Notes under the pieces: generated by a model
The model's database searches: none
What the model was told of the DNA's origin: nothing
What the model saw: the letters and a program-made list of their open reading frames with translations, nothing else
Assembly (NCBI GenBank): GCA_027924585.1
Contig: BSBM01001068.1
Location: forward strand, 2,031,001 to 2,095,000
Source: Larix kaempferi
Taxonomy: Eukaryota; Streptophyta; Pinopsida; Pinales; Pinaceae
DNA length: 64,000 nt
Direction of reading: 5' to 3'
Shown: positions 9,871 through 19,535 of the stretch, piece by piece
Position numbering within the stretch: the first letter of the stretch is position 1
How the letters are laid out: each line of letters opens with the position of its first letter
Position numbers and translations under genes: made by a program

Positions 9871-10071
9871 ATGGCTGATAGAGGAAAATCTTCCACGGTC
9901 ATAGATAACACTGAAAACCCGATTGAAGAAAACTTTTCAAACAGCCCAGATCTTGGATTAACAGACCAAGAACGCCTCATTTCTGACCCTGAGCCTCAGG
10001 AAGCTTTGTATGCTGTTCCTTTTGCAGAGATAGAGGACTTGAGAAGACATACTAGATCTTACATTAGATAG
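9871..10071 (+). CDS. Gag leader segment of element B, 66 codons ending in TAG
   Basis: The frame starts at ATG 9871, ten bases after the primer site, and ends at TAG 10069-10071. It is acidic and has no recognised domain. The main gag frame continues in the same phase directly after this TAG, so the segment is either the N-terminus of gag cut off by a nonsense mutation or a short frame joined to gag by stop readthrough (context TAG CTA). Element A has a comparable UAG between a leader frame and gag. Confidence 0.55.
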   Translation: MADRGKSSTVIDNTENPIEENFSNSPDLGLTDQERLISDPEPQEALYAVPFAEIEDLRRHTRSYIR

Positions 10072-12360
10072 CTAGGTGGTTTGAACGCTGTCAACTTCCT
10101 CCCTAAGAAAACTACACCCAGAAAGGAGCCGCAATACACCCGTGATTCAATCCTCGTTCAAAGTTTTGAAGAACTGGTAAATCTGACGTTGGAAGAAATC
10201 TCCGGCACTCTTAACAAGACAGACCAAGAAAATCCCGAAGAAGTTACCACTCCCAAAAGTACTCCACAAGATTCACCCTGCAATTCTCCACCAGGGTCTC
10301 CACGTCCAAACCCAAACATGGCTGTACCTGCTTGGAGAGCAAGGGGGGCGCTGAACCTAGCTGGACCATTCCATAATCTCCCTAAAAACCCAGAAAAGGT
10401 CTTGCCTAAGTACGATCCAGCGAAAGCCATTTCGGCGGAGGATCACCTTAAGAGTTTTTACTTAGCGCTGAACCTTTTGAATGTACAACATGAAGACGTA
10501 GTCTGCAGGTTGTTTCCGTACACATTCGAACCTAAGGTATCATCTTGGTACTTTAGCCTTCAACCCAGCTCAATCTCTAGTTGGGATGATTTCGAAAAAT
10601 GCTTCCTTAAGGAGTACGAGAACCAAAAGACTATAGCCACGCTTATGAAAGAACTCTTATCCATGAGAATGGAGAAGAAGGAAAAGGTTCAAGACTTTAA
10701 TCAAAGATTCACAACGCTGTTAAATAACTTCAGTGAAACTAACAAACCCACAGAAGAGTCTTTGATTGAATACTACACAACAGCTCTTGAAGGTCCAATC
10801 GCAATGTTTGTAAAACGATCCAAGAAAACGACCCTGATAGAGAATTTTGAGGAAGCTCGAAAGGTAGAGGAAGAGGCTGATAGCATTGCTAAACACGCCT
10901 TAGATATGGAAACAAAACCAGCAGCTAGCAAGAAACATTTGCTCCTCACGAGAGGCAAAGAAGAGCCATCTACGGACATGGAAAATGTAGTTAAGATGAT
11001 GCAGAAATTATCTAACAAAATCGTAGATCTTGAGAAAGACAAGGCTGCCAGTACATCTAGGAAACCTTTCAAGCCATTCTATAAAAGAAGGGAAGACGGG
11101 GAACAGTCTCACCCACCAATGAACACTGCCCCTGTTTTAAACTTGAATGAGATTGGGATGGAAAATTTCTGCACCTTTCACCAAGAACCACACTCGGAGA
11201 AAAGCTGCCCTCAATGGATCAATTCCATGAGCTTGGTCATGAACCAAATGTTAGATTCCCAGATCCCAGACCAGGATGATCCTCCAGAAGAGTCAGGCCC
11301 TGAGTTAGAGGAACCAACCCCGGACACTACTATGGTGTTGTGGGATTGGGTACCTATGACTGAATTAGTAGAAGAAGATCACGTAGATAGCTCTCCCTCT
11401 ACCATAAATGTTGCCACTCGCAGCAAGGGCCCAATTGCGAATCCTATACCGGTCACCATTCCCCATAAGCCTAAAATTTCGAAAGATCCGCCTAGGAGGC
11501 ATATACCAATCATCCCACCACAGCCCAAAGTAAACCAAACAGCTGCTAAACAGGAAAGCGCTGACAACACAGTTCAGCCACCTAAAGTCACGATGAGCAA
11601 AACAGATCAGCCAAATCGAATTGGGAATGAATCCGATATAGGGTATGATATTATCGAAGATATCAAGAAAGTTAAAGCGAATGTATCAATATTTGACATG
11701 TGTAGCTTGCCCCATCAACGAGACAAACTACTTCATGTTTTACAACCAAAACCCAACGCTACATTAACAGATTCTCAAGACAATCCTAAAATTAACAAGG
11801 CTAGCATCGGTGGGAAATCCAAGTCCCAAACATTGCCATTTCTGCTGACATTCGAAATTTTTAATCACAATGTTCATAACTGTCTGGTAGACTCCGGAGC
11901 TTCTTCAAACGTCATGCCACTTTCAATTTGTAAGAAAATTAATGGGCAGCCCGTACCATCTCCAGCTCAGATCATACAATTAGACAGGACTGCTGTCAAG
12001 GTTATAGGGGAGATGAAAGATGTTTTAATTAGACTGTCAGCCGACCCTAGAGTCTGTCAATTTATTGACATAATGGTGGTCGATATCCCTGAAGCTTATG
12101 GGCTGATTTTGAGTAGGGATTGGTCTACCAAGTTGAATGGCTACTTTGCCACCGATTGGTCTCATCTATGGCTGCCTTATCAGAACAGGCAGAATCAGAT
12201 TAAAATTCTTAGGGAACCTCATATGAAACAAAACGTAACCCAGCTAGAAGAAAAGAATGAGGCTGTAGCTTTCTCTTCCTCGGTCCTGGGAAATTACTTC
12301 TTAGAAATGGATCCGGGTAACTATCAATCTGAAACCTTTTGCCATGAATCAGACAAATAG
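10072..12360 (+). CDS. Element B gag and aspartic protease
   Basis: This frame continues from the upstream TAG and is open to TAG at 12358-12360. The first in-frame ATG is at 10318. The capsid-like Retrotrans_gag region lies at about 10430-10930 (helical, with SSWYFSL and DDFEKCFLKEY). A long Lys/Pro-rich linker follows, containing one C-x2-H-x3-H-x4-C cluster (about 11169-11210) in place of a standard CCHC knuckle. The protease has the active-site DSGASSNVM at about 11887-11914 and a later ILSRDW flap-end segment. It should cleave the polyprotein and package RNA in the virus-like particle. The TAG at its end separates it from pol in the same frame, so without readthrough pol would not be made from this copy. 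Confidence 0.8.
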   Translation, partial: LGGLNAVNFLPKKTTPRKEPQYTRDSILVQSFEELVNLTLEEISGTLNKTDQENPEEVTTPKSTPQDSPCNSPPGSPRPNPNMAVPAWRARGALNLAGPFHNLPKNPEKVLPKYDPAKAISAEDHLKSFYLALNLLNVQHEDVVCRLFPYTFEPKVSSWYFSLQPSSISSWDDFEKCFLKEYENQKTIATLMKELLSMRMEKKEKVQDFNQRFTTLLNNFSETNKPTEESLIEYYTTALEGPIAMFVKRSKKTTLIENFEEARKVEEEADSIAKHALDMETKPAASKKHLLLTRGKEEPSTDMENVVKMMQKLSNKIVDLEKDKAASTSRKPFKPFYKRREDGEQSHPPMNTAPVLNLNEIGMENFCTFHQEPHSEKSCPQWINSMSLVMNQMLDSQIPDQDDPPEESGPELEEPTPDTTMVLWDWVPMTELVEEDHVDSSPSTINVATRSKGPIANPIPVTIPHKPKISKDPPRRHIPIIPPQPKVNQTAAKQESADNTVQPPKVTMSKTDQPNRIGNESDIGYDIIEDIKKVKANVSIFDMCSLPHQRDKLLHVLQPKPNATLTDSQDNPKINKASIGGKSKSQTLPFLLTFEIFNHNVHNCLVDSGASSNVMPLSICKKINGQPVPSPAQIIQLDRTAVKVIGEMKDVLIRLSADPRVCQFIDIMVVDIPEAYGLILSRDWSTKLNGYFATDWSHLWLPYQNRQNQIKILREPHMKQNVTQLEEKNEAVAFSSSVLGNYFLEMDPGNYQSETFCHESDK

Positions 12361-15300
12361 TCCGATCTCCTTCATTTTTCTCGGACTGATGAGGTTGATT
12401 GTAACATAGTCAATTTAGTTGCTAACGTAGACCACAAAGAAACTAACTTAGTTGAATCTAAAGATACCTTTTGGACATTATACTTTGATGGCTCTAAAAC
12501 TCTGGAAGGATCCGGAGCCGGTTGTGTCCTAATGGATCCAAAGAAGAACAAGTATTTTTTGTCTTGTAGATTAGAATTCGATTGTACTAATAATACCGCT
12601 GAATATGAAGCTTTGGTACATGGTTTAAGGAAGGCCATTGGCTTAAATGTTAAGTACCTGAAGGTTTTTGGTGACTCCGAGATAGTTGTCAGACAGGTAA
12701 GGGACACCATTCATTGTCTCTCACCGCACTTGAAAGGTTACCAGGCTGAGGTATGGGATTTAATCATGTATTTTGACGCTTTCAATATAAAATCAATTCC
12801 TAGATTGCAAAATTCTGCTGCCGATTTGTTAGCAACATCTGCTTCTAGATTGGTGCCGTCGAATAATAAATGTTCAATTGAATTGATTTTCAGGCCTTCC
12901 ATTCCCGATAACATCACAAACTTCAGAATCTTCAATGATGATGAGCAGATTATCAGCTTCCTGACTAACGAAGACAGTTTTCAAGGAGCTGCAATAGATG
13001 AGGAAGAACATGATGCTGATTTGATGAAGAAGGAAGAGGAGAAAGGAAATTTCATGCCAAAAGGGGTAAGGTCCCTCGAGATGCTTTTCGATCTTCAAAA
13101 TAAATTCAAAAGACCAGCTAATACCAAAACTAACAGCTCATCAATGCAACATGAGTTGGTTAATTTGGGTACCGAGGCAGAGCCAAAATTTATCAACCTT
13201 GGCAGAGGTTGTTCACCAGGAGAAAGAGAAAGGTTCATTAAGTTGTTTAAACAGTACAAGGATGTTTTTGCATGCACCTATGAAGATCTGAAAACATATG
13301 ACGTCCGCATCATTCAGCATGTTATACCAATGAAAGCGGGTGTCAAGCCATTTCAGCAGCAGTTGAGGAAGATGCATCCCACTCTTGAACCGCTGATCCA
13401 AAAGGAATTAAAGAAGCTCCTGGACGCTAAGATAATCTTCAAAGTTCGGCATTCCGAATGGGTTGCAAACTTGGTTCCCGTGAGGAAGAAATCAGGAGAG
13501 ATTAGGCTATGTGTAGACTTCAGAAATTTAAACAAAGCCTCAGATAAAGACAACTACCCCGTGCCTTCAATGGAGCATATCCTACAAATGGTGTCTGGAT
13601 CTGAATTGTTTTCCCTCCTCGATGGTTTCTCTGGCTATAATCAAGTCTTAGTAGCCGAGGAAGATCGTCTCAAAACTACCTTCAGAACTAAGTGGGGAAC
13701 TTTCGCTTACAGGAGAATGCCATTCGGTCTGATAAATGCTGGAGCTACATTCCAAAGGGCGATGGATATTGCCTTCCGAGGATTGGGTGGGCAATGCGTT
13801 GTTGTCTACTTGGATGATGTGACAGTCTTTTCAAAGAAAAGGGAAGATCATGTTGTTCATTTGAGGCACATCTTTGATCGTTGCCGGAAGTATGGTATTT
13901 CCTTAAATCCCAAGAAGAGCGTGTTTGCTGTACCCGAAGGTAAGCTCTTGGGTCATATCATCTCCAAAGGAGGAGTGTCAATCGACCAGGAAAGAGTCCA
14001 AGCTATTAATAAGATTCCGATGCCTCACAACAAAAAATCTATGCAGTCTTTCATGGGCACCATCAATTTTGTCCGCAGATTTGTTCCGGACTTTGCACAA
14101 ATTGTTAAGCCACTGCAACAGATGGTTAAGCAAAGCACACAATTCAAGTGGACAGATGTGGAGAAGGACGCATTTAGAGATATCAAGGCAGCTGTAGCTA
14201 AAGCTCCTTCCTTAAGAAGTCCAGATTTTGATAAAGATTTCATTTTGTATACCTTCGCTTCGGATGATTCTCTCGCAGCCAAGCTCACGCAAAAGGTGGA
14301 GTTGGGGGACGAATACCCAATTTCGTTTATGAGCACTGGTCTGCAAGGGGCTGAGCTAAATTACCCCGTAGTTGACAAGCACGCCTATGCGGTCTTCAAA
14401 GAAATCAAGCAGTTTAGGCCATACATTTTGAAGAACAGAACTAAAGTCATAGTGCCCCATCCGTCTGTTAGATCCCTTTTCGTTCAAAAGGAATTGGGAG
14501 AGAGGAGAGGGAACTGGGTCACAGCTCTGCAGGAGTATGATTTGGAATTTAAACCTGCTACAATCATCAAAGGACAAGGTCTGTGCAAGTTACTGGCGGG
14601 AAACTCGACTGATGAAGAGCGCCATTGGAGAAATGAAGCTGAGCTCAATTCGGTTGAGGTATGCCATATCTTCACAGCTCCCCAGTCGTGGTATAGGGAT
14701 CTAGTGCACTATTTACAACAGGGATATCTACCCGAGCACTGGAATTCTAAACAAAGAAGGGCACTCCGCTTGAAATCAGCACCCTATCAGATCATTGATG
14801 GGATTCTCGTCAGAAAGAATTATGATGGAGTCCTTCTTAGGTGTTTGGACAAGGAAGATGCAAACAAAGTTGTCAAAGAATTACATGATGGCCCTGCAGG
14901 TGGTCATTATTCAGGAGAGACGACAGCGCACAAGATACTGAGAGCTGGTTATTACTGGCCCACTCTGTTCCGAGATGCCCACACATACGCACGAAACTGT
15001 GATGTATGTCAAAGAAGCGCTGGGAAGTTACCAAAGGCCGCAGGCCCATTGCAGCCTGTCATCATCTCTGAACCTTTTGAGCAATGGGGCATAGATGTTA
15101 TCGGAGAAATAAATCCAAATTCTTCATTACAGCACCGATACATTCTGACAGCTACCGACTACTTCACCAGGTGGACGGAGGCCATCCCGTTGCGTAAGAT
15201 CAATGAAGACGCAGTTATCAGCTTCTTGAAAGAGAACATCATAACCAGGTTTGGGGTTCCAATTTCCCTTGTTTTTGATAATGCTACTTATTTTTCATCT

Positions 15301-15945
15301 TGCAAGATAAATGAATTTTTTTATGAATGGGGAATTAAGTTGCATTATTCAGCCAATTACTACCCCCAGGGAAACGGATTAGCTGAATCCTCAAACAAGA
15401 ATCTGATTCGAATCCTCAAGAAAACTGTGATAGAAAACCAGAGAAGTTGGCATGTGGCTCTCCCAAACGCCTTATGGGCAGATAGGGTAACCCCGAAGAA
15501 TGCTTTAGGTGTCTCCCCTTTCACTCTTGTCTATGGCAAGGAAGCCATACTTCCTCCAAACATCTTACTGCCATCCTTGCAATTGTCCCAAGCCTATCGG
15601 GGTTCTGGTAGCCAAGCCTTACAATCCAGGATAAACACCCTGCTTCGGCTGGAAGAGGCCCGACACAAAGCCAAAGACCGCTTTCGTCAACACCAGGACA
15701 TAGTTAAGAGATGGTTCGATAAGAGGAAATCTGGCAAGAGGGACTTTGAAGTTGGGGATTTAGTCCTGAAATGGGACCATAATCACGAAGGCAAAGGAAT
15801 GCATACAAAATTTCAACATCTATGGGTAGGCCCGTACCAAATTTCTGCAAAATTAGGCCCGTCCACTTATAAATTGACAAATCTCGAGGGAGAGGAAGTA
15901 GCCCTTCCGCTCAATGGCCTCGCCCTGAAACAATATTTCGCATAG
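12361..15945 (+). CDS. Element B pol: extra RNase H, RT, degenerate RNase H, integrase
   Basis: The frame is open from 12361 (first ATG 12532) to TAG 15943-15945, in phase with gag-protease. Domain order: an RNase H with intact acidic residues (FDGS near 12485, AEYEAL near 12599, FGDSE near 12668, AADLL near 12820); RT with LCVDFRN, MPFGL and YLDD at about 13807; a second RNase H-like region after RT (about 14240-14600) that lacks the usual first Asp (YTFAS in place of TDAS) and the TDH motif; and integrase with the zinc-binding H...H...CDVC region and the D, D, E residues of WGID, VFDNA and GLAESSN, ending with a basic GPY-type tail. RT copies the RNA, RNase H removes it and integrase inserts the cDNA. 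The intact RNase H before RT and the decayed one after it suggest a functional swap. Confidence 0.88.
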   Translation, partial: SDLLHFSRTDEVDCNIVNLVANVDHKETNLVESKDTFWTLYFDGSKTLEGSGAGCVLMDPKKNKYFLSCRLEFDCTNNTAEYEALVHGLRKAIGLNVKYLKVFGDSEIVVRQVRDTIHCLSPHLKGYQAEVWDLIMYFDAFNIKSIPRLQNSAADLLATSASRLVPSNNKCSIELIFRPSIPDNITNFRIFNDDEQIISFLTNEDSFQGAAIDEEEHDADLMKKEEEKGNFMPKGVRSLEMLFDLQNKFKRPANTKTNSSSMQHELVNLGTEAEPKFINLGRGCSPGERERFIKLFKQYKDVFACTYEDLKTYDVRIIQHVIPMKAGVKPFQQQLRKMHPTLEPLIQKELKKLLDAKIIFKVRHSEWVANLVPVRKKSGEIRLCVDFRNLNKASDKDNYPVPSMEHILQMVSGSELFSLLDGFSGYNQVLVAEEDRLKTTFRTKWGTFAYRRMPFGLINAGATFQRAMDIAFRGLGGQCVVVYLDDVTVFSKKREDHVVHLRHIFDRCRKYGISLNPKKSVFAVPEGKLLGHIISKGGVSIDQERVQAINKIPMPHNKKSMQSFMGTINFVRRFVPDFAQIVKPLQQMVKQSTQFKWTDVEKDAFRDIKAAVAKAPSLRSPDFDKDFILYTFASDDSLAAKLTQKVELGDEYPISFMSTGLQGAELNYPVVDKHAYAVFKEIKQFRPYILKNRTKVIVPHPSVRSLFVQKELGERRGNWVTALQEYDLEFKPATIIKGQGLCKLLAGNSTDEERHWRNEAELNSVEVCHIFTAPQSWYRDLVHYLQQGYLPEHWNSKQRRALRLKSAPYQIIDGILVRKNYDGVLLRCLDKEDANKVVKELHDGPAGGHYSGETTAHKILRAGYYWPTLFRDAHTYARNCDVCQRSAGKLPKAAGPLQPVIISEPFEQWGIDVIGEINPNSSLQHRYILTATDYFTRWTEAIPLRKINEDAVISFLKENIITRFGVPISLVFDNATYFSSCKINEFFYEWGIKLHYSANYYPQGNGLAESSNKNLIRILKKTVIENQRSWHVALPNALWADRVTPKNALGVSPFTLVYGKEAILPPNILLPSLQLSQAYRGSGSQALQSRINTLLRLEEARHKAKDRFRQHQDIVKRWFDKRKSGKRDFEVGDLVLKWDHNHEGKGMHTKFQHLWVGPYQISAKLGPSTYKLTNLEGEEVALPLNGLALKQYFA

Positions 15946-16995
15946 TCTCCTCGAGACTTCCTGTACATAAATAAAATTGTCTTTTTGTTTTCGCTTTTAG
16001 CTGTTTTATTTTTCGGCCACATTGTTTCCTTCTTTGTTATTTGAACTTTCGATAGGTTTTGTTTTCTGAAGCCCCTTTTTTGTTGAGTTTCCCGTTGAAG
16101 ATAGCTCTCTCAAAGAAAACTTGCAACCCATGAGTCTGGAACCCTGCTTAGTAAACCCGGTCTGCTGTGCTCTCGCTGAAATGTTCAAAAAGGGGAAGCC
16201 TATCCTACTAGTCACGCTAATCTTGTTCAATAGCAGGGACCCATGGCCATCTTCACTACTATCGTTGGGCTCCACCCACTCTCACACTTCAAAGGCATCT
16301 CAAGAAAGGTTACCTAAGTTGGACCCATGGAAAGTGGCACCTCTCGAGGACATGGGGTATTGAAATGACTCCATGCTGCTGATTTAAAAGCCAAAATGGC
16401 CTACATCCAAGAGTCTGTTTTCCAGGGATTCTCGCCTCAATTAAAGCATGGCTGAGATAAAAGCAAAAGGGACATGTAAAATCAAGAAGGCTGTCCAAAA
16501 GGCCCAGCTCAAAATAGGCTCCGCTCCGTCCGTGAAGTTTGATCAAATCAATAAAACCTCTAACTCACACAAAAGGACATTATGGATTGAGGAGCCCAAA
16601 TCAAAGATCTGTCCGAAAGAAAATATCCCTGGAAGGCTCAAACAGCTAAGCTGTCCAAAGTACAAGCATCCCAAAGGGTGCCAGCAGCATGGGAATGAGG
16701 AACAAGAACAATAATGTCCATGAGAAAGTGTTGCAGATCCTGTGGAGTCCGGCAGTAGTGACCATTTGAGGGATGACCCTCCTAAAATGAATCTCATATG
16801 CTGGCCCTCTGAGAGTGGTGAAGATGCCTCGGTCGAAGCTCCCCTTTCCCCAATGGCTAGCAGGAAAAGTGCTCCTTTCCCCGCATGAGTCTAAAATGCT
16901 CAGCTGAATAATGCACCCGAGACGGAGGTTTTAATGAGGTTCCGGACCATGGAGAGTATTTTTTCAGAGATCTGTGTTCGCCAGCGACTCGCCAT
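15946..16995 (+). other. 3' spacer of element B between integrase and LTR
   Basis: About 1.05 kb without a recognised gene. The longest plausible small frames are 16121-16363 (80 codons) and 16448-16714 (88 codons, Lys-rich, ATG start); neither shows a known domain and both may be chance. No polypurine run abuts the LTR: the last bases read CGACTCGCCAT. The nearest purine-rich stretches (for example around 16860 and 16950) are tens of bases or more upstream. Confidence 0.55.
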
Positions 16996-17209
16996 TGTTG
17001 TTGCAGCAACACCCCTCCCCAAAATTTTGTACATGTTGGGGCCCCTCCTATATTTTTTGTAGAAAATTTGCTTGAGAAGCCATCCCAGCCGTCAACTCTG
17101 TTTTCAACATAAAATTTTGCTTCCCTGCTGAACAGCTTGCCGTCAATCCTTCCATGTTCTCCCCATTGAGCCAAAAGATAACTTAGTTTTTGCCCAAACG
17201 TTTTGGGGT

Positions 17210-18435
17210 AATCCGGACATTGTCCCGAAGCGGCGGAAGTCAAACGTCCAACCTTTCCGAAAGGAGGGATTAGATTTTCTTTGCCGAAAGCAGCGGAATC
17301 CATTGGGTAAGACCACCCGAAACGGCGGGAGCTTTCGCCCAAACCTTCCGCAACCACGGAGAAATTCGAGTTGTTCTCTCGAAACGGCGGAACGATTCAA
17401 CAAAGCCACCCGAAACGGCGGAAGCCATTCGGATAAACTCGCCGAAATAACACAAAGGAATTCATCATTTGCTTCCGAAGTAAAAGACTTGGAAAATTTT
17501 CAATTGTTGCTTCTGCGGAACGGTTCAAGCTCCGAAACGACTTAGCTCCCGAAACGGCGGAGCCTTTCACTCAAACCTCCCGCAACCGCGGAAAGGTTCC
17601 GGCTTTCCTCCCGAAACGGCGGGACTCATTCGCCTTAGTCTCCCGAAAAGGACTTAGATTTCCTTCCGAGTATAAAATGCGGGAACAAAGGACTTAAAGA
17701 ATTTTTAGTTTCAACCTTCCGCAACGGCGGGGAAATTAAGTGAACCCTCCCGAAACGGCGGGAGTTTTCGTTGAACCCTTCCGCAACGGCGGGAGCTTTC
17801 GTAAAATCCTTCCGCAACGGCGGGGGAATTCAGGGAATCCTTCCGAAACAGCGGAAGCCGCCGCGATATCTTCCCAAAAGAAACTAAGCGGAAACTTTTG
17901 ATGAAACCCTTCCGAAACGGCGGAAGCCGTCCCCATAAGTCTCGCGGAGGAATTCACGATTGCCTTCCGAAACCATGAAAAGGACTTGGAATTTTCTCGA
18001 GAAGCTGTCGCGGAGGCCTTCAGCCTTTGCTCCCGAAACGCGGAAGCCTTCGGGCTACCCTTCCGAAACAGCGGAAGCCAATCGCTTAAAACCGCTCGGC
18101 GAAGGTCTCCGAAACAACCCGGGTGAATATGTGGAAAGGTATAAGTTTTGCTTCCGAAACGGCGGAAGCCATTCCCAAAAGCTTTCCGAAACTAGCGGGA
18201 GCCTTCGCCAAACCTTCCCGAAAAATCAACAAGACTTTGAATTTTTTGTTCGCGGAAGCTTTCGCAAAAGTCTTCCGAAACTACCGGGAGCATTCGCTAT
18301 ATCGTTCCGAAACGGCGGAAGTTTTGGCGTTACCCGTCCGCTACGCGGCGGTCTCTCGCGGAAGGCTTCGAGCTTCCTTTCCGCAGTAAGCCCCGAAACG
18401 TCGGAAGCCTTCATCGAATCCTTCCGCTACGGCGG
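17210..18435 (+). repeat. Palindromic motif array, 3' LTR copy of element B
   Basis: Same array as at 3060-4285 with scattered substitutions. Some copies differ from their partner (for example CCGAAACGGCGG here against CCGAAATGGCGG in the 5' LTR, and CCGCAACGG against CCGCAATGG), consistent with CpG decay in individual motifs. Confidence 0.8.
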
Positions 18436-18559
18436 ATACAATTCGCGAACTGGCCCCGCGAATGACGGTCGCACGAAAACCGAGACCGTTGACGTGACCG
18501 CTACGCACGGCGAATTTAAACCCCGTTTTAACCACGCCACCTACCGAATTAAAGGCTCA

Positions 18560-18590
18560 CACGTGCCCATTCTATATAAAATACGGTAGG
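18560..18590 (+). promoter_or_regulatory. First promoter, B 3' LTR copy
   Basis: G-box CACGTG at 18560-18565 and TATATAAA at 18573-18580, with the same flanking 7-bp inverted repeat as in the 5' LTR. Confidence 0.58.
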
Positions 18591-18785
18591 GTCTCGACCA
18601 ATGCACCATTGTTTTTTGAATCGGCCAACGACGTGCGATACCGTGCAAACCGCTCCAGCTCACCTCGCGCGTCCGTGCTCGCAGCCACCTCGCTCAAGCA
18701 ATCCCCACGGTGCCAGGTAGGATCTTGACCTTGGTTTTCACTACTGAGTTGTCTTTTGGGGAAAGCAATGGTTTTAGTGGGATTG

Positions 18786-18827
18786 TGACGGGCAAAACAC
18801 CCGTCAAGGGCTATGTTTTGCCCGTCA
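18786..18827 (+). repeat. 13-bp inverted repeat, B 3' LTR copy
   Basis: Both arms and the 16-base loop are unchanged from 4636-4677. Confidence 0.85.
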
Positions 18828-19535
18828 GGTACAGTAAAGGGAGTTTTCATTTTTCAAAATTGTCATAGGCCTTCATGAAAAACGTTAATTTTTATTTGCT
18901 AGTGGTGGGTGCGGGCGGTTAACCATGCCCCTTTTTTGTTTTAAACCCCGGGCCGCGCCCCTCGTCTTGGGTGAAGTTGCCGAAGCCCTACGGGCTTTCC
19001 ATGTCCCGGGCCGATAACTCAGACTCAAAACCCTGGCCCCTTCCATAAGCCTTAGCCCCTACACACGAGCCGAAACTTAAATCCACAACCGCCCTAGCAC
19101 TCCCCGTCAGCATATCCCGGCGCCGTTACCTTCGTCCGGACTAAAGTCTCCCGTAGTGACTCGGCGAGTGGCCGCGCGTGACGATAGCATCCACAGCCCT
19201 CACCGAGTCAACCCGCGTCTTCCCCGCCATCGACCTCTCCAACCGCAGCTACAACGAAAGACGTCTCCTTCCGCAAGGCGGAACCGGAAGCCAATTGCTT
19301 CCGCGAATCGCCTATCGGTCCGAAAAACCAATAGCTGCCGCAACATAGCTTATCCCGTACTCGTCTTTTAAGAGCTTCAATGTGTGTCTTATGATTGAAA
19401 TAATGTTTTGCTTCCTAAATATTTGCTTCATTGATTTTATCTCATTAAAACGATGTTGCTCTCTGCTGAAATCATACAACCTGTTGCTCAAGCTCACAAT
19501 GAATTGTATATGGATGTTATCAGGGATAATTCAAG

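Noticed and set aside
16448-16714. 88-codon Lys-rich frame in the B 3' spacer
   Set aside because: It has an ATG but no recognisable domain, and comparable frames exist on the other strand. Kept only as a note in the spacer entry.
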